Assembly: GCA_030680575.1 (NCBI GenBank)
Contig: JAUXVI010000021.1
Location: 1-64,000 of the forward strand
Length of the DNA stretch: 64,000 nt
Direction of reading: 5' to 3'
Source of the DNA: Hylemonella sp.
Lineage (GTDB): Bacteria; Pseudomonadota; Gammaproteobacteria; Burkholderiales; Burkholderiaceae_C
The position numbers and the translations under genes were made by a program. This document shows, piece after piece, positions 26,638 to 35,948 of the stretch (within the stretch, counting starts at the first letter, position 1; each line of letters opens with the position of its first letter). The notes beneath the pieces are model-generated. The model ran no database searches. It saw nothing but the letters and a program-made list of their open reading frames with translations, and was not told where the DNA came from.

Positions 26638-28167
26638 ATGGAAGAAATCAACGCACTGTTCCAGGGCTTCGCCACAGTGATGACGCCCATGAACTTTTTG
26701 CTCATGGTGGTTGGCATCATCCTCGGCGTGCTCATCGGCGTGCTGCCGGGTCTGGGCGGCGCCAATGGCGTGGCCATCCTGCTGCCGCTGACCTTCAGCA
26801 TGAACCCGACCTCGGCCATCATCATGCTGTCCTGTATCTACTGGGGCGCCCTCTTCGGCGGCGCCATCACGTCGATCCTGTTCAACATCCCGGGTGAACC
26901 CTGGTCGGTGGCCACCACCTTCGACGGCTACCCCATGGCCCAAAAGGGCCATGCCGGCGAAGCGCTGACCAGCGCCTTCACCTCCTCCTTCATCGGCGCC
27001 TTCGTGGCGGTGGTGATGATCACCTTCATGGCGCCGCTGGTCGCCAAGTTCGCCCTGAAGTTCGGCCCACCCGAGTTCTTCTCGGTCTACCTGCTGACCT
27101 TCTGCAGCTTTGTGGGCATGGGCAAGGGTTCGCCTTTCAAGATCCTGGCGTCCATGACCATCGGCTTCGCCTTGGCATCGGTCGGCATGGACACCGTGAC
27201 TGGCCAGCTGCGTCTGACCTTCGGCTTCTCCGAGCTGATGCGCGGTTTCGACTTCCTGATCGCGGTGATCGGCCTGTTCGGCATCGGTGAAATTCTGCTG
27301 TCCATGGAAGAAGGCCTGGCCTTCTCCGGCAAGAGCGCCAAGATCGACCCGAAGATCGTCTGGCAGACCTGGAAGAAGCTGCCCAAGTACTGGGCCACGT
27401 CCCTGCGCAGCTCGGTGATCGGCATCTGGATGGGTATCACGCCCGGCGGCGCCACCCCGGCCTCCTTCATGGCCTACGGCATCGCCAAGAAGGTGTCCAA
27501 GTCCGGCTCCAAGTTCGGCACCGGCGAGATCGAAGGCATCGTGGCACCGGAAACCGCGGCCCACGCCGCCGGTACCGCCGCCCTGCTGCCCATGCTAGCC
27601 CTCGGCATCCCGGGTTCGCCCACCGCTGCTGTGCTGCTGGGCGGCCTGCTGATCTGGGGCCTGCAGCCCGGTCCGCTGCTCTTCGTCGAGCAGAAGGACT
27701 TCGTCTGGGGCCTGATCGCCTCCATGTACCTGGGCAACCTGGTCGGCCTGCTGGTGGTGCTCACCACCGTGCCGCTGTTCGCCTCGATCCTGCGCATCCC
27801 CTTCTCGATCATTGCCCCGGTGATCATCGTGATCTGCGCGATCGGTGCCTACACCGTGCATAACGCCATGCTCGACATCTGGTTCATGCTGCTGTTCGGC
27901 ATCGTGGGCTACGTGTTCAAGAAGCTCGACTACCCGATTGCGCCGCTGGTGCTGGCCCTGGTGCTGGGTGACAAGGCCGAGGACTCCTTCCGCCAGGCCA
28001 TGCTGGTCTCGCAAGGTGAGATGTCGATCATGTTCTCCAACCCGCTGGTGGGCTCCATCACCACCCTCGCCCTGCTGCTGCTGTTCTGGCCGGTCATCTC
28101 CAAGCTGATTGCGCTGATCAAGCCGCCGAAGAAGGATGAATTTGCCGCCGAGCGGCCTGTGGATTGA
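26638..28167 (+). CDS. Tripartite tricarboxylate-type transporter, large membrane subunit (TctA)
   Basis: A 509-residue permease with about ten to twelve helices. TctA signatures are present: GVLIGVLPGLGGANGVAILLPLTF near the start, IYWGALFGGAITSILFNIPGEP, and ALGIPGSPTAAVLLGGLLIWGLQPGP. It forms the transport channel driven by the membrane ion gradient. Start ATG 26638 follows CGGAG. The stop precedes the next start by 14 bases, indicating an operon. Confidence 0.93.
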   Translation: MEEINALFQGFATVMTPMNFLLMVVGIILGVLIGVLPGLGGANGVAILLPLTFSMNPTSAIIMLSCIYWGALFGGAITSILFNIPGEPWSVATTFDGYPMAQKGHAGEALTSAFTSSFIGAFVAVVMITFMAPLVAKFALKFGPPEFFSVYLLTFCSFVGMGKGSPFKILASMTIGFALASVGMDTVTGQLRLTFGFSELMRGFDFLIAVIGLFGIGEILLSMEEGLAFSGKSAKIDPKIVWQTWKKLPKYWATSLRSSVIGIWMGITPGGATPASFMAYGIAKKVSKSGSKFGTGEIEGIVAPETAAHAAGTAALLPMLALGIPGSPTAAVLLGGLLIWGLQPGPLLFVEQKDFVWGLIASMYLGNLVGLLVVLTTVPLFASILRIPFSIIAPVIIVICAIGAYTVHNAMLDIWFMLLFGIVGYVFKKLDYPIAPLVLALVLGDKAEDSFRQAMLVSQGEMSIMFSNPLVGSITTLALLLLFWPVISKLIALIKPPKKDEFAAERPVD

Positions 28168-28181
28168 AGGAGAAACAGACC

Positions 28182-29015
28182 ATGCCCGTTATTGCAATGA
28201 CCCAGGAGATGGGTTCACTCTCCAAAGATGTCGCCATGGAGTTGGCCGCCAGCATGAACCTGGCCGTGATGCGCCACGAAGTGGTGGACCATGTGGCCGG
28301 CAAGATGCATGTCTCGACCAGTTTGATCAACCGCTTGCGCGAAGGCAAGGCCGGCATCATCGAGCGTGTCACCACCGACGCTGAGCGCGTGGCACTCTAC
28401 AGTGCCGAAGAGATGTTCGAATTGGCCAACAAAGGCAATGTCGTTCTGCGCGGCTGGGGCGCCACCTGCCTGCTGCGCCCGGTGCAGCATGTCGTGTGCG
28501 TTCGCATCACACGCTCGTTCGGCAAGCGCGTCGAATGGCTGATGAACAACCTGGAAACGGACGACCGCGAATTTGCCGAAAACGAGATCCGTCGTAGCGA
28601 CCACGCGCACGCCAGTCGCATGCACCAGCAGTTCGGCGTGACCTGGGGTGACCCGGTGCTCTACGACCTGGTTCTCAACACCGACCGGCTCTCGGTTCAC
28701 AGCTGTGTCGAGCAGATCCGTCAGCTCACCACACGCCCGGAGTTCCAGGAATCGGAAGAATCCCGCAAATTGCTGGCCAACATGACACTGGCCGCTCGTG
28801 TTCGTGCCGCACTCAAGACCCATGAACCGACCCAGGAAGTGAACATCACCATCGAGGCGCGCAACGGACGCATCCTGCTGAGCGGCATTGTTCTCAACCC
28901 GGCCGAAAAGAACGAAGTCGAAAAAGTCACCGCTCAGGTGGCCGGCGTCGGCGGCGTGGACAGCAAGTTGCGCCTGATGTCGCCAACACGCAGCTTCACC
29001 TACTCCAAAACCTGA
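28182..29015 (+). CDS. Cytidylate kinase-like protein with a C-terminal BON domain
   Basis: A 277-residue protein. Residues 1-185 match the cytidylate-kinase-like family (AAK6): VIAMTQEMGSLSKDVAMELA in the P-loop position, GNVVLRGWGATCLL, and DDREFAENEIRRSDHAHASRM with YDLVLNTDRLSV. The P-loop reads GSLSKD instead of the usual GSGGRE, so kinase activity is uncertain. Residues about 202-266 form a BON domain (VNITIEARNGRILLSGIVLN). ATG 28182 has AAGGAG upstream. It is co-transcribed with the transporter; its role there is unknown, perhaps regulation or membrane association. Confidence 0.75.
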   Translation: MPVIAMTQEMGSLSKDVAMELAASMNLAVMRHEVVDHVAGKMHVSTSLINRLREGKAGIIERVTTDAERVALYSAEEMFELANKGNVVLRGWGATCLLRPVQHVVCVRITRSFGKRVEWLMNNLETDDREFAENEIRRSDHAHASRMHQQFGVTWGDPVLYDLVLNTDRLSVHSCVEQIRQLTTRPEFQESEESRKLLANMTLAARVRAALKTHEPTQEVNITIEARNGRILLSGIVLNPAEKNEVEKVTAQVAGVGGVDSKLRLMSPTRSFTYSKT

Positions 29016-29030
29016 CGCGCCAATGCGTCA

Positions 29031-29068
29031 AGCCCTGGTTCTGTTGCGCAGAACCAGGGCTTTTTTGT
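29031..29068. terminator. Rho-independent terminator between convergent units
   Basis: AGCCCTGGTTCT (29031-29042) pairs with AGAACCAGGGCT (29050-29061), followed by a T-run, TTTTTTGTTG. It ends the transporter operon. The stop of the regulator gene on the other strand lies just beyond. Confidence 0.88.
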
Positions 29069-29070
29069 TG

Positions 29071-29679
29071 TCAGATCTTGCCGCGCTGCTTGAGGCGGCT
29101 GAGCGTCTCAGCCGACAGGTTGAGATAGGCTGCCAGTTCTTTCTTGGGAATACGGTCGAACAGTTCCGCATGTTTTCGGATGAAGCGGTGCACCCGGCCC
29201 GGCGCATCGAGCAAATGCAGCGTGATGGTGTGCGCCATGATTTCGCTCATCAGATTCATCACGTAGTACTCGAAAGGTTTTTTCACCTCGGGGTGCTGCT
29301 CCATGAAGGTGATCCACTGCGGCATCGGCATCTTGGCCACGCGTGCCTTGGTGACCGACACAATGCTGTAGGGCGTCGGCGTCTTCAGGCACCAGGCGGC
29401 ATAACTGGTTTCCATGTCACGCTCGGCGGCAAAACGCAGGATCATTTCCTTGGCCTGGCTGTTGGTCACGACACGCTTGAGCACACCGTCGAGAATGAAA
29501 TATTGCTCCATCTCGTGGACCCCCTGATGCAGCAGGTAGTCGCCCTTGTTGCACTCCACAACCGACAACAGGGACTCCAATTCGGCGTTGGCATGTTCAC
29601 TCAGCTCCTTGAGTACGACGTTTTGCCTGAGCTGAACCCGGATGATGTTTTTGTCTGGATGATTTTCGATGGACGACAT
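29071..29679 (-). CDS. Crp/Fnr-family transcription regulator
   Basis: A 202-residue regulator: cyclic-nucleotide-binding-like beta barrel (about residues 15-115, with KGDYLLHQGVHEMEQYFILDG), a long dimer helix, and a C-terminal winged helix (IPKKELAAYLNLSAETLSRL). The recognition helix ETLSRL has the Glu, Ser and Arg that FNR uses to read TTGA half-sites, which agrees with the TTGAC operators at 29743 and 24793. It lacks the cysteine set for an Fe-S cluster, so it is not a classic oxygen-sensing FNR; its effector is unknown. ATG 29679 is chosen because the upstream frame start lies in the operator. Divergent from oxc. Confidence 0.88.
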   Translation of the reverse strand: MSSIENHPDKNIIRVQLRQNVVLKELSEHANAELESLLSVVECNKGDYLLHQGVHEMEQYFILDGVLKRVVTNSQAKEMILRFAAERDMETSYAAWCLKTPTPYSIVSVTKARVAKMPMPQWITFMEQHPEVKKPFEYYVMNLMSEIMAHTITLHLLDAPGRVHRFIRKHAELFDRIPKKELAAYLNLSAETLSRLKQRGKI

Positions 29680-29742
29680 GGGAAAAAGCGTGGCGCGCTG
29701 CACAGTGCCCGGCTGACCGGGCCAAAAGAAATGTCTCGAAAA

Positions 29743-29756
29743 TTGACCGTGGTCAA
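29743..29756. promoter_or_regulatory. Perfect Crp/Fnr-type operator in the regulator/oxc divergent region
   Basis: TTGACCGTGGTCAA: half-sites TTGAC and GTCAA with a 4-base spacer. A TATGAT hexamer at 29780-29785 towards oxc is a fair -10 element; the operator centre would then be near -42, the class II activation position. In the other direction it is 64 bases from the regulator start, suggesting autoregulation. Confidence 0.75.
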
Positions 29757-29779
29757 TGGAGGAATCCAAATCGCTTTTC

Positions 29780-29785
29780 TATGAT
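29780..29785 (+). promoter_or_regulatory. Possible -10 element of the oxc promoter
   Basis: TATGAT lies 24 bases after the TTGAC-N4-GTCAA operator, consistent with activator-dependent initiation near 29792 and no need for a good -35 box. The resulting leader would be about 150 bases. Confidence 0.45.
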
Positions 29786-29945
29786 ACCCCGACGATGAGA
29801 AATACCCGTGTGTTCACTGAAGTCAGACAAGGAAATGATCATCGGCCACCTTGATTGAACGCCCCGTTGCTGACCGCTTCCGAAACCGTCCGACCTAGCC
29901 GTATTGACCGCCTTCCACCCAAGTCAAACAAAGAGACATTTCACC

Positions 29946-31685
29946 ATGACAAACGACTCACAATCTCCTGAACTGACCGACGGCTTTCATCTGGTCATCG
30001 ATGCTTTGAAACTCAACGGCATCACCAACATCTATGGCCTGCCGGGCATTCCGGTCACGGACCTGACCCGCATGATGCAGGAAGAAGGCCTGCGCGTGAT
30101 CTCCTTCCGTCACGAAGCCAATGCCGGCAACGCCGCCGCGATTGCAGGCTTCATGAACGGGGCCAAGGGCATCCCCGGCGTCTGCCTGACGGTGTCGGCC
30201 CCCGGCTTCCTGAATGGCCTGGTCGCACTCGCCAACGCCACCACCAACTGCTGGCCCATGATCCTGATCTCCGGCTCCTCCGAGCGCGAGATCGTCGATC
30301 TGCAGCAAGGTGACTACGAAGAGATGGACCAACTGGCCATCGCCAAGCCTCTGTGCAAGGCCGCCTTCCGCGTGCTCAACGCCGAAGACATCGGCGTAGG
30401 CATCGCCCGCGCCATCCGCGCCGCCGTCTCCGGCCGCCCGGGTGGTGTCTACCTGGACCTGCCCGCCAAGCTGTTCGGCCAGGCCATGGACGCCGCTGCC
30501 GGCAAGGCTTCGCTGATCAAGGTGGTCGATCCCGCACCGCGCCAGATCCCCGCACCCGACGCCGTCAAGCGCGCGCTGGACCTGCTCAAGGGCGCCAAGA
30601 AGCCCCTGATCCTGCTGGGCAAGGGTGCCGCCTACGCCCAGGCCGACGCCGACATCAAGACCCTGGTCGAGAAGTCCGGCATCCCCTACCTGCCCATGTC
30701 CATGGCCAAGGGCATCCTGCCCGACACCCATGAGCAGTGCGCCTCGGCCGCACGCTCCTTCGTGCTGCCGGAAGCCGACGTGGTGCTGCTGGTGGGCGCG
30801 CGCCTGAACTGGCTGCTCTCGCACGGCAAGGGCAAGACCTGGGGTGGCAAGGACCACAAGAACCCGGGCGGCCAGAAGTTCATCCAGATTGACATCTCGC
30901 CCACCGAAGCCGACAGCAACGTGGCCATCGACGCCCCGCTGGTGGGTGACATCGGCTCCTGCGTGGCCGCCCTGCTGACCGGCATGGGCGCCAGCTGGGC
31001 CAAGCCGCCGACCGAATGGACCAACGCCGTCGCCGAACGCAAGAACAAGAACGTCGCCAAGATGGCCGAGACCCTGGCCAAGAATCCGACGCCGATGAAT
31101 TACCACAGCTCACTCAACGTGGTGCGTGACATCATCAAGGCCAACCCGGACGCCATGCTGGTCAACGAAGGCGCCAACGCGCTGGACTTCACCCGCTCCA
31201 TCGTCGACATGTACAAGCCGCGCAAGCGCCTGGACGTCGGCACCTGGGGCGTCATGGGCATCGGCATGGGTTTTGCCGTCGCCGCCGCCGTCGAATCCGG
31301 CCAGCCGGTGATCGCCATCGAGGGTGACAGTGCCTTCGGTTTCAGCGGCATGGAGGTCGAGACCATCTGCCGCTACAACCTGCCGGTCTGCATCGTCATC
31401 ATGAACAACAACGGCGTCTACCGCGGTGACGAGCTGCCGCGTGGCGGCTCCAGCGACCCCTCGCCCCTGGTGTTCGTCAAAGGTGCGCGCTACGACAAGC
31501 TGATGGAAGCCTTCGGCGGCGTTGGCGTGCAAGCCACCACCCCGGACGAGTTGCGCCGCGCCATGGAAGAAGCCATCAAGTCACGCAAGCCCACCCTGAT
31601 CAACGCCGTCATCGACGAAGGCGCAGGAACCGAGAGTGGCCGCATCACCAGTCTGAACCCGACCAGCGCGGCGAAGAAAAAGTAA
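29946..31685 (+). CDS. oxc: Oxalyl-CoA decarboxylase
   Basis: A 579-residue thiamine diphosphate enzyme that decarboxylates oxalyl-CoA to formyl-CoA. It matches Oxalobacter Oxc throughout: [18 protein letters not shown] at the start, [17 protein letters not shown] with the cofactor Glu, [19 protein letters not shown] with the active-site Tyr-Glu pair, [12 protein letters not shown] and NNNGVY for diphosphate binding, and ESGRITSLN with the C-terminal Ser near the end. These residues separate Oxc from 2-hydroxyacyl-CoA lyases. ATG 29946 is used because homology begins at once; an upstream ATG in frame is unlikely. Followed by frc 27 bases later. Confidence 0.96.
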   Translation: MTNDSQSPELTDGFHLVIDALKLNGITNIYGLPGIPVTDLTRMMQEEGLRVISFRHEANAGNAAAIAGFMNGAKGIPGVCLTVSAPGFLNGLVALANATTNCWPMILISGSSEREIVDLQQGDYEEMDQLAIAKPLCKAAFRVLNAEDIGVGIARAIRAAVSGRPGGVYLDLPAKLFGQAMDAAAGKASLIKVVDPAPRQIPAPDAVKRALDLLKGAKKPLILLGKGAAYAQADADIKTLVEKSGIPYLPMSMAKGILPDTHEQCASAARSFVLPEADVVLLVGARLNWLLSHGKGKTWGGKDHKNPGGQKFIQIDISPTEADSNVAIDAPLVGDIGSCVAALLTGMGASWAKPPTEWTNAVAERKNKNVAKMAETLAKNPTPMNYHSSLNVVRDIIKANPDAMLVNEGANALDFTRSIVDMYKPRKRLDVGTWGVMGIGMGFAVAAAVESGQPVIAIEGDSAFGFSGMEVETICRYNLPVCIVIMNNNGVYRGDELPRGGSSDPSPLVFVKGARYDKLMEAFGGVGVQATTPDELRRAMEEAIKSRKPTLINAVIDEGAGTESGRITSLNPTSAAKKK

Positions 31686-31712
31686 TTTCACAAGAGCTAT
31701 TCAAAAGGAGAT

Positions 31713-32993
31713 ATGGAAATGTCTGGAAACAAACCCCTCAACGGCATCAAGATCATCGACTTCACGCACGTGCAAGCCGGCCCGGCCTGTACCCAGCTGC
31801 TGGCCTGGTTCGGCGCTGACGTGATCAAGGTCGAACGCCCGGGCTCCGGCGACGTCACCCGCAGCCAGCTGCGCGACATGCCCGATGCCGATGCGCTGTA
31901 CTTCACCATGCTCAACAGCAACAAGCGCGGCCTGACGCTGGACACCAAGACCGCTGAAGGCAAGGAAGTGCTGGAGAAGCTGATCAAGACCTCCGACGTG
32001 ATGGTCGAGAACTTCGGTCCCGGCGCGCTGGACCGCATGGGCTTCACCTGGGAGTACATCCAGAAGCTCAACCCCAAGATGATCCTGGCTTCGGTCAAGG
32101 GTTTCAGCGAAGGCCATCACTACGAAGACCTGAAGGTCTACGAAAACGTGGCGCAATGCGCTGGCGGTGCCGCCTCGACCACCGGTTGGTGGAAGGGCGA
32201 GAACTCCGTGCCCACCATCTCTGCAGCGGCCCTGGGTGACACCAACACCGGCATGCACCTGGCCATCGGTATCCTGACCGCCATCATCGGCCGCCAGCAG
32301 ACTGGCAAGGGCCAGAAGGTGGCAGTGGCCATGCAGGACGCCGTGCTGAACCTGTGCCGCGTCAAGATGCGCGACCAGCAGCGCCTGGAAAAAGTCGGCT
32401 ACCTGGAAGAGTATCCCCAGTACCCGCATGAGATGGATGCGTTCAAGGACAAGGTGACGCCGCGTGGCGGCAATGCCGGCGGCGGCGGCCAGCCGGGCTG
32501 GATCCTGAAGTGCAAGGGCTGGGAAACCGACCCCAACGCCTACATCTACTTCACGGTGCAAGGCCACGCCTGGGAGCCGATCTGCGACGCGCTGGGCAAA
32601 CCCGAGTGGAAGACCGACCCGGCCTACACCACACCCAAGGCCCGTCAGCCGCACATTGACGAGATCTTCGCCACCATCGAAGACTTCATCAAGGACAAGA
32701 CCAAATTCGAAGCGGTCGACATCTTCCGCAAGTTCGACATTCCTTGCGCCCCGGTGCTGTCCATGAAGGAACTGCTGCGCGACGAGTCACTGCGCAAGAG
32801 CGGCTCCATCGTGGAAGTGCCGCACAAGGTGCGCGGCAGCTACTGGACCATCGGCAGCCCGATCAAGTTCTCGGATCTCAAGCCCGAGATCAAGGCCTCC
32901 CCGCTGCTGGGTGAGCACACCGACGAGGTGCTGGCTGAACTCGGCTACAGCAAGGACCAGATCGCGGCCATGCACGCGAAAAAAGCCGTCTGA
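31713..32993 (+). CDS. frc: Formyl-CoA:oxalate CoA-transferase
   Basis: A 426-residue class III CoA-transferase that moves CoA from formyl-CoA to oxalate, regenerating oxalyl-CoA for Oxc. The catalytic Asp lies in [15 protein letters not shown], and the full glycine loop [12 protein letters not shown] known from Oxalobacter Frc is present. The N-terminal [27 protein letters not shown] is typical. An AAAAGGAGAT ribosome site precedes the start; Met1 or Met3 could initiate. Operon with oxc. Confidence 0.95.
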   Translation: MEMSGNKPLNGIKIIDFTHVQAGPACTQLLAWFGADVIKVERPGSGDVTRSQLRDMPDADALYFTMLNSNKRGLTLDTKTAEGKEVLEKLIKTSDVMVENFGPGALDRMGFTWEYIQKLNPKMILASVKGFSEGHHYEDLKVYENVAQCAGGAASTTGWWKGENSVPTISAAALGDTNTGMHLAIGILTAIIGRQQTGKGQKVAVAMQDAVLNLCRVKMRDQQRLEKVGYLEEYPQYPHEMDAFKDKVTPRGGNAGGGGQPGWILKCKGWETDPNAYIYFTVQGHAWEPICDALGKPEWKTDPAYTTPKARQPHIDEIFATIEDFIKDKTKFEAVDIFRKFDIPCAPVLSMKELLRDESLRKSGSIVEVPHKVRGSYWTIGSPIKFSDLKPEIKASPLLGEHTDEVLAELGYSKDQIAAMHAKKAV

Positions 32994-33018
32994 GCGCCTC
33001 CCTCTCGGACGGATATTT

Positions 33019-33046
33019 GCGGCGCCTTGGGGCGCCGCTTTTTTTT
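33019..33046 (+). terminator. Rho-independent terminator after frc
   Basis: GCGGCGCC (33019-33026) pairs with GGCGCCGC (33031-33038), directly followed by a run of eight T. It separates the oxc-frc transcript from the second CoA-transferase gene. Confidence 0.88.
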
Positions 33047-33181
33047 CCTGCGGGCACGCCGAGCGCGGTCGTGTGCAGCAGGCATCCCCCTTTTTCGCAC
33101 CTATCAGTGACGCCCCTGAAGCACATAAGAAACAGCAATGCTTCATGCGGAGCAATCCCGATAAAATGCAAGTCATATACA

Positions 33182-33196
33182 AGACCTGTCCGGTCT
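33182..33196. promoter_or_regulatory. Inverted repeat upstream of the second CoA-transferase gene
   Basis: AGACC-TGTCC-GGTCT lies 42 bases before the ATG at 33238 in a locally AT-rich stretch (TATAC, ATAAAAAATTC). It may be an operator for a separate promoter of this gene. No TTGAC-type site was seen here. Confidence 0.35.
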
Positions 33197-33237
33197 ATCC
33201 ATAAAAAATTCTTATCATTGAAATCAGGAGTTCGTTA

Positions 33238-34485
33238 ATGAGCAAGGCACTCGAAGGAGTTCGCATCCTCGACTTCACGCATGTGCAGTCGGGTCCCACC
33301 TGCACCCAACTGCTGGCGTGGTTCGGCGCCGATGTGATCAAGGTGGAAAAGGCCGGGGAAGGCGACGCCACGCGCGGCCAGTTGCGCGATATTCCGGACG
33401 CGGACAGCCTGTACTTCACCATGCTGAACCACAACAAGCGCTCCATCACGCTCAACACCAAGGACCCCAAGGGCAAGGAAGTACTGGTCAACCTGATCAA
33501 GCAATGTGACGTGATGGTCGAGAACTTCGCCCCCGGCGCGCTCGACCGCATGGGCTTCCCCTGGGAAAAGATCCAGGAGATCAACCCGCGCATCATCCTG
33601 GCTTCGGTCAAGGGTTTCGGTCCCGGCCCCTATGTGGACTGCAAGGTGTACGAGAACGTGGCCCAGTGCACAGGCGGTGCCGCCTCCACCACCGGTGACC
33701 CGGATGGCGTGCCCATGGTGACCGGTGCGCAGATCGGCGACAGCGGCACCGGCCTGCACTTGGCCCTGGGCATCGTGACCGCCCTGTTCCAGCGCGAGAA
33801 AACCGGCCGCGGCCAGAAGGTGCTGGCCGCTATGCAGGACTCCGTGCTCAACCTGTGCCGCGTCAAGCTGCGCGACCAGCAGCGCCTGGAACGTACCCGC
33901 GTGCTCAAGGAGTACCCGCAGTACCCCGAAATCGAGTTCGGCGAGGCCGTGCCGCGCGCGGGCAACGCCTCCGGTGGTGGCCAGCCGGGTGCCGTACTCA
34001 AGTGCAAAGGCTGGCAGAAGGACCCCAACGCCTACATCTACTTCATCACGCAGGCCGCCGTCTGGGGCGCCATCTGCAAGGTCATCGGCGAGGAGGACTG
34101 GATCACCAACCCGCACTTCGCCACACCCGAGGCACGCCTGCCGCACCAGAAGATGATCTTCGACCGCATCGAGGAATGGACCAAGACCAAGACCAAGTTC
34201 GAGGCCATGGACATCCTCAACGAATTCGACATCCCCTGCGGCCCCATCCTGTCGATGAAGGAAATCGCCGAAGATCAGTCGCTGCGCGAGACCGGCACCA
34301 TCGTGGAGGTCGACCATCCGGTACGCGGCAAATACCTGTCCGTGGGTAATCCGATCAAGCTGTCCGACAGCCCGACTGAAGTGACCCGCTCACCCTTGCT
34401 GGGCGAACACACCGCTGAAGTGATGGCACAAATGGGTTACAGCGCCGAGCAGATCGCTGAACTGAAAGCCGCGCGCGTCATCTGA
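33238..34485 (+). CDS. Second formyl-CoA transferase-like class III CoA-transferase
   Basis: A 415-residue paralogue of the preceding frc. The catalytic Asp is kept ([16 protein letters not shown]) and the N-terminus [28 protein letters not shown] is nearly the same. The glycine loop reads [10 protein letters not shown] rather than [10 protein letters not shown], and the region after the catalytic Asp differs, so acceptor preference may differ (another carboxylate or succinate rather than oxalate). Its own upstream region follows a terminator, so it is probably expressed separately. Confidence 0.88.
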   Translation: MSKALEGVRILDFTHVQSGPTCTQLLAWFGADVIKVEKAGEGDATRGQLRDIPDADSLYFTMLNHNKRSITLNTKDPKGKEVLVNLIKQCDVMVENFAPGALDRMGFPWEKIQEINPRIILASVKGFGPGPYVDCKVYENVAQCTGGAASTTGDPDGVPMVTGAQIGDSGTGLHLALGIVTALFQREKTGRGQKVLAAMQDSVLNLCRVKLRDQQRLERTRVLKEYPQYPEIEFGEAVPRAGNASGGGQPGAVLKCKGWQKDPNAYIYFITQAAVWGAICKVIGEEDWITNPHFATPEARLPHQKMIFDRIEEWTKTKTKFEAMDILNEFDIPCGPILSMKEIAEDQSLRETGTIVEVDHPVRGKYLSVGNPIKLSDSPTEVTRSPLLGEHTAEVMAQMGYSAEQIAELKAARVI

Positions 34486-34494
34486 TAAAGCCCT

Positions 34495-34518
34495 TACCCG
34501 CGCCGGCTGGCGCGGGTA
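34495..34518. terminator. Stem-loop between the CoA-transferase and HD-GYP genes
   Basis: TACCCGCGC (34495-34503) pairs with GCGCGGGTA (34510-34518) between convergent genes. No T-run follows on either strand, so it is a weak or factor-assisted terminator at best. Confidence 0.5.
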
Positions 34519-34524
34519 CCGTCA

Positions 34525-35826
34525 TCAGAACTGCTGCGAATTCGCAATCATCCCGGCCTGCTCGAAAAAGTAGCAGATACGCTGGCGCGGCATCAGATAG
34601 TCAATGGCCTCGGACGGCAGGTGGGCCGGCTTCAGGCTGCGCCGGATCCCGATCTCAGGCGCTTGCTCAAGGTCCAGGATCAGGGCTTCCTGACGGCTGA
34701 TATCCGGGTCATGCACCAGCACCCGCGGCTTGAGCGGACGCGAGGAGTTCACCGACACCACCATCGCATAGCGGCCATCGACCAACTGGATGATCGAGCC
34801 CGGAGGGTAGACACCCATCATGCGGATGAAGGCGCTGAGCACCATGCTGTCGTAACGGTTCTTCAACTGCGCAAAGATGAACGACAAGGCCTCGTGCGGT
34901 GTCATGGCAACTGAACCAAGCCGCCCCGGGTTGCTCAGATCATCGTAACGGTTCACCAGTGCCAGGATCTTGGATGACAAGGGCTGGCTCTCGCTTTTGC
35001 AGCGTAACGGGAAGCCACTGCCATCCACCATTTCATGGTGCTGAGCAATGGCCAACTGCACAGCAGGCGAAAGCTCCATGCGCCGGGCCAGTTGCACGCC
35101 TTCGACCACGTGCTCCTGGTACAGCTTGTATTCGGCGGTGGTGAAGTTTTCCTCGAAAAACCGAACGCGCTCAGGTAACTCCAGCTTGCCGATGTCATGC
35201 AAAAAGGCCGCCATGCCAAGGTCGACCATGTCCTTTTGCTGCAGTCCCATCGCCTTGCCAAGCAGCAAGGACAAGATGGTGACGTTGACCGGATGCATCG
35301 CGTTGCGGTCGCCCATGCCTTCGGAAAGCAGACGAATGGCCGTATCGCCATTGCAGAACATCTCCGCAACAAGGCTCTCGATGAGGCCCTGGCATTTCTC
35401 GGCCACCGCTTTCGGCTGCGCCATGACCTGCTCCGCGGCGTAACGGTAGTGGCGCACCGCATCGGCAAAACGTCGCTCACAGGCAAGCAGGCTACGTTGC
35501 TGGGCGGCGATCGCCTCGATGCGCAATTTGCGCTGGCGCAAGGCCTCTGCTCTGGAGGCCTCCAATACCAGCAAGTCTTCCGCGCTCAAGGTCGGGTACT
35601 TGGATGGCGTGACGTCCAGCACCTGAGCCACAGCAGGTGCACTGCGTGCCGGCACATAACGGATTTGCTCCAGGCCGAGGCTGCAGATGGCCTCGATCTG
35701 CTTCTCCGAAGAAATCTTGAAATTGCCCTTGAGGAAGGGGTGCGCCATCCACTCGATGTCCAGCTCTACGAACATGCCTATTCGCAGTTGACTGACATCG
35801 ATTAACTCGGACTGGTTTTCTTGCAT
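34525..35826 (-). CDS. HD-GYP-type domain protein (cyclic di-GMP phosphodiesterase-like)
   Basis: A 433-residue cytoplasmic protein. The N-terminal ~110 residues (LIDVSQLRIGMFVELDIEW, HPFLKGNFKISSEKQIEAI) match the DUF3391 domain that often precedes HD-GYP. The catalytic part has HDIGKLELPERV, the later HHEMVDGSGFP and NRYDDL. Metal ligands HD and HHE are kept, while the signature reads GFP rather than GYP. It probably hydrolyses cyclic di-GMP, opposing the diguanylate cyclases at 5509 and 61606, though activity of the variant is not assured. Confidence 0.85.
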   Translation of the reverse strand: MQENQSELIDVSQLRIGMFVELDIEWMAHPFLKGNFKISSEKQIEAICSLGLEQIRYVPARSAPAVAQVLDVTPSKYPTLSAEDLLVLEASRAEALRQRKLRIEAIAAQQRSLLACERRFADAVRHYRYAAEQVMAQPKAVAEKCQGLIESLVAEMFCNGDTAIRLLSEGMGDRNAMHPVNVTILSLLLGKAMGLQQKDMVDLGMAAFLHDIGKLELPERVRFFEENFTTAEYKLYQEHVVEGVQLARRMELSPAVQLAIAQHHEMVDGSGFPLRCKSESQPLSSKILALVNRYDDLSNPGRLGSVAMTPHEALSFIFAQLKNRYDSMVLSAFIRMMGVYPPGSIIQLVDGRYAMVVSVNSSRPLKPRVLVHDPDISRQEALILDLEQAPEIGIRRSLKPAHLPSEAIDYLMPRQRICYFFEQAGMIANSQQF

Positions 35827-35948
35827 ACGCGCTAGCACTCCTGGACCGCCAGGAGGCAGACACGGAAAGATAATAGGGAAACACCGTGTATTTTATTCAA
35901 TCCCCAGAAAGCGGGATTGTTACAATTCGCGCCCGCGCGATCTTGCCC

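Noticed and set aside
29946-31685. oxc as a 2-hydroxyacyl-CoA lyase or acetolactate synthase
   Set aside because: The [10 protein letters not shown] segment, the C-terminal ESGRITSLN and the adjacent frc genes match oxalyl-CoA decarboxylase specifically.
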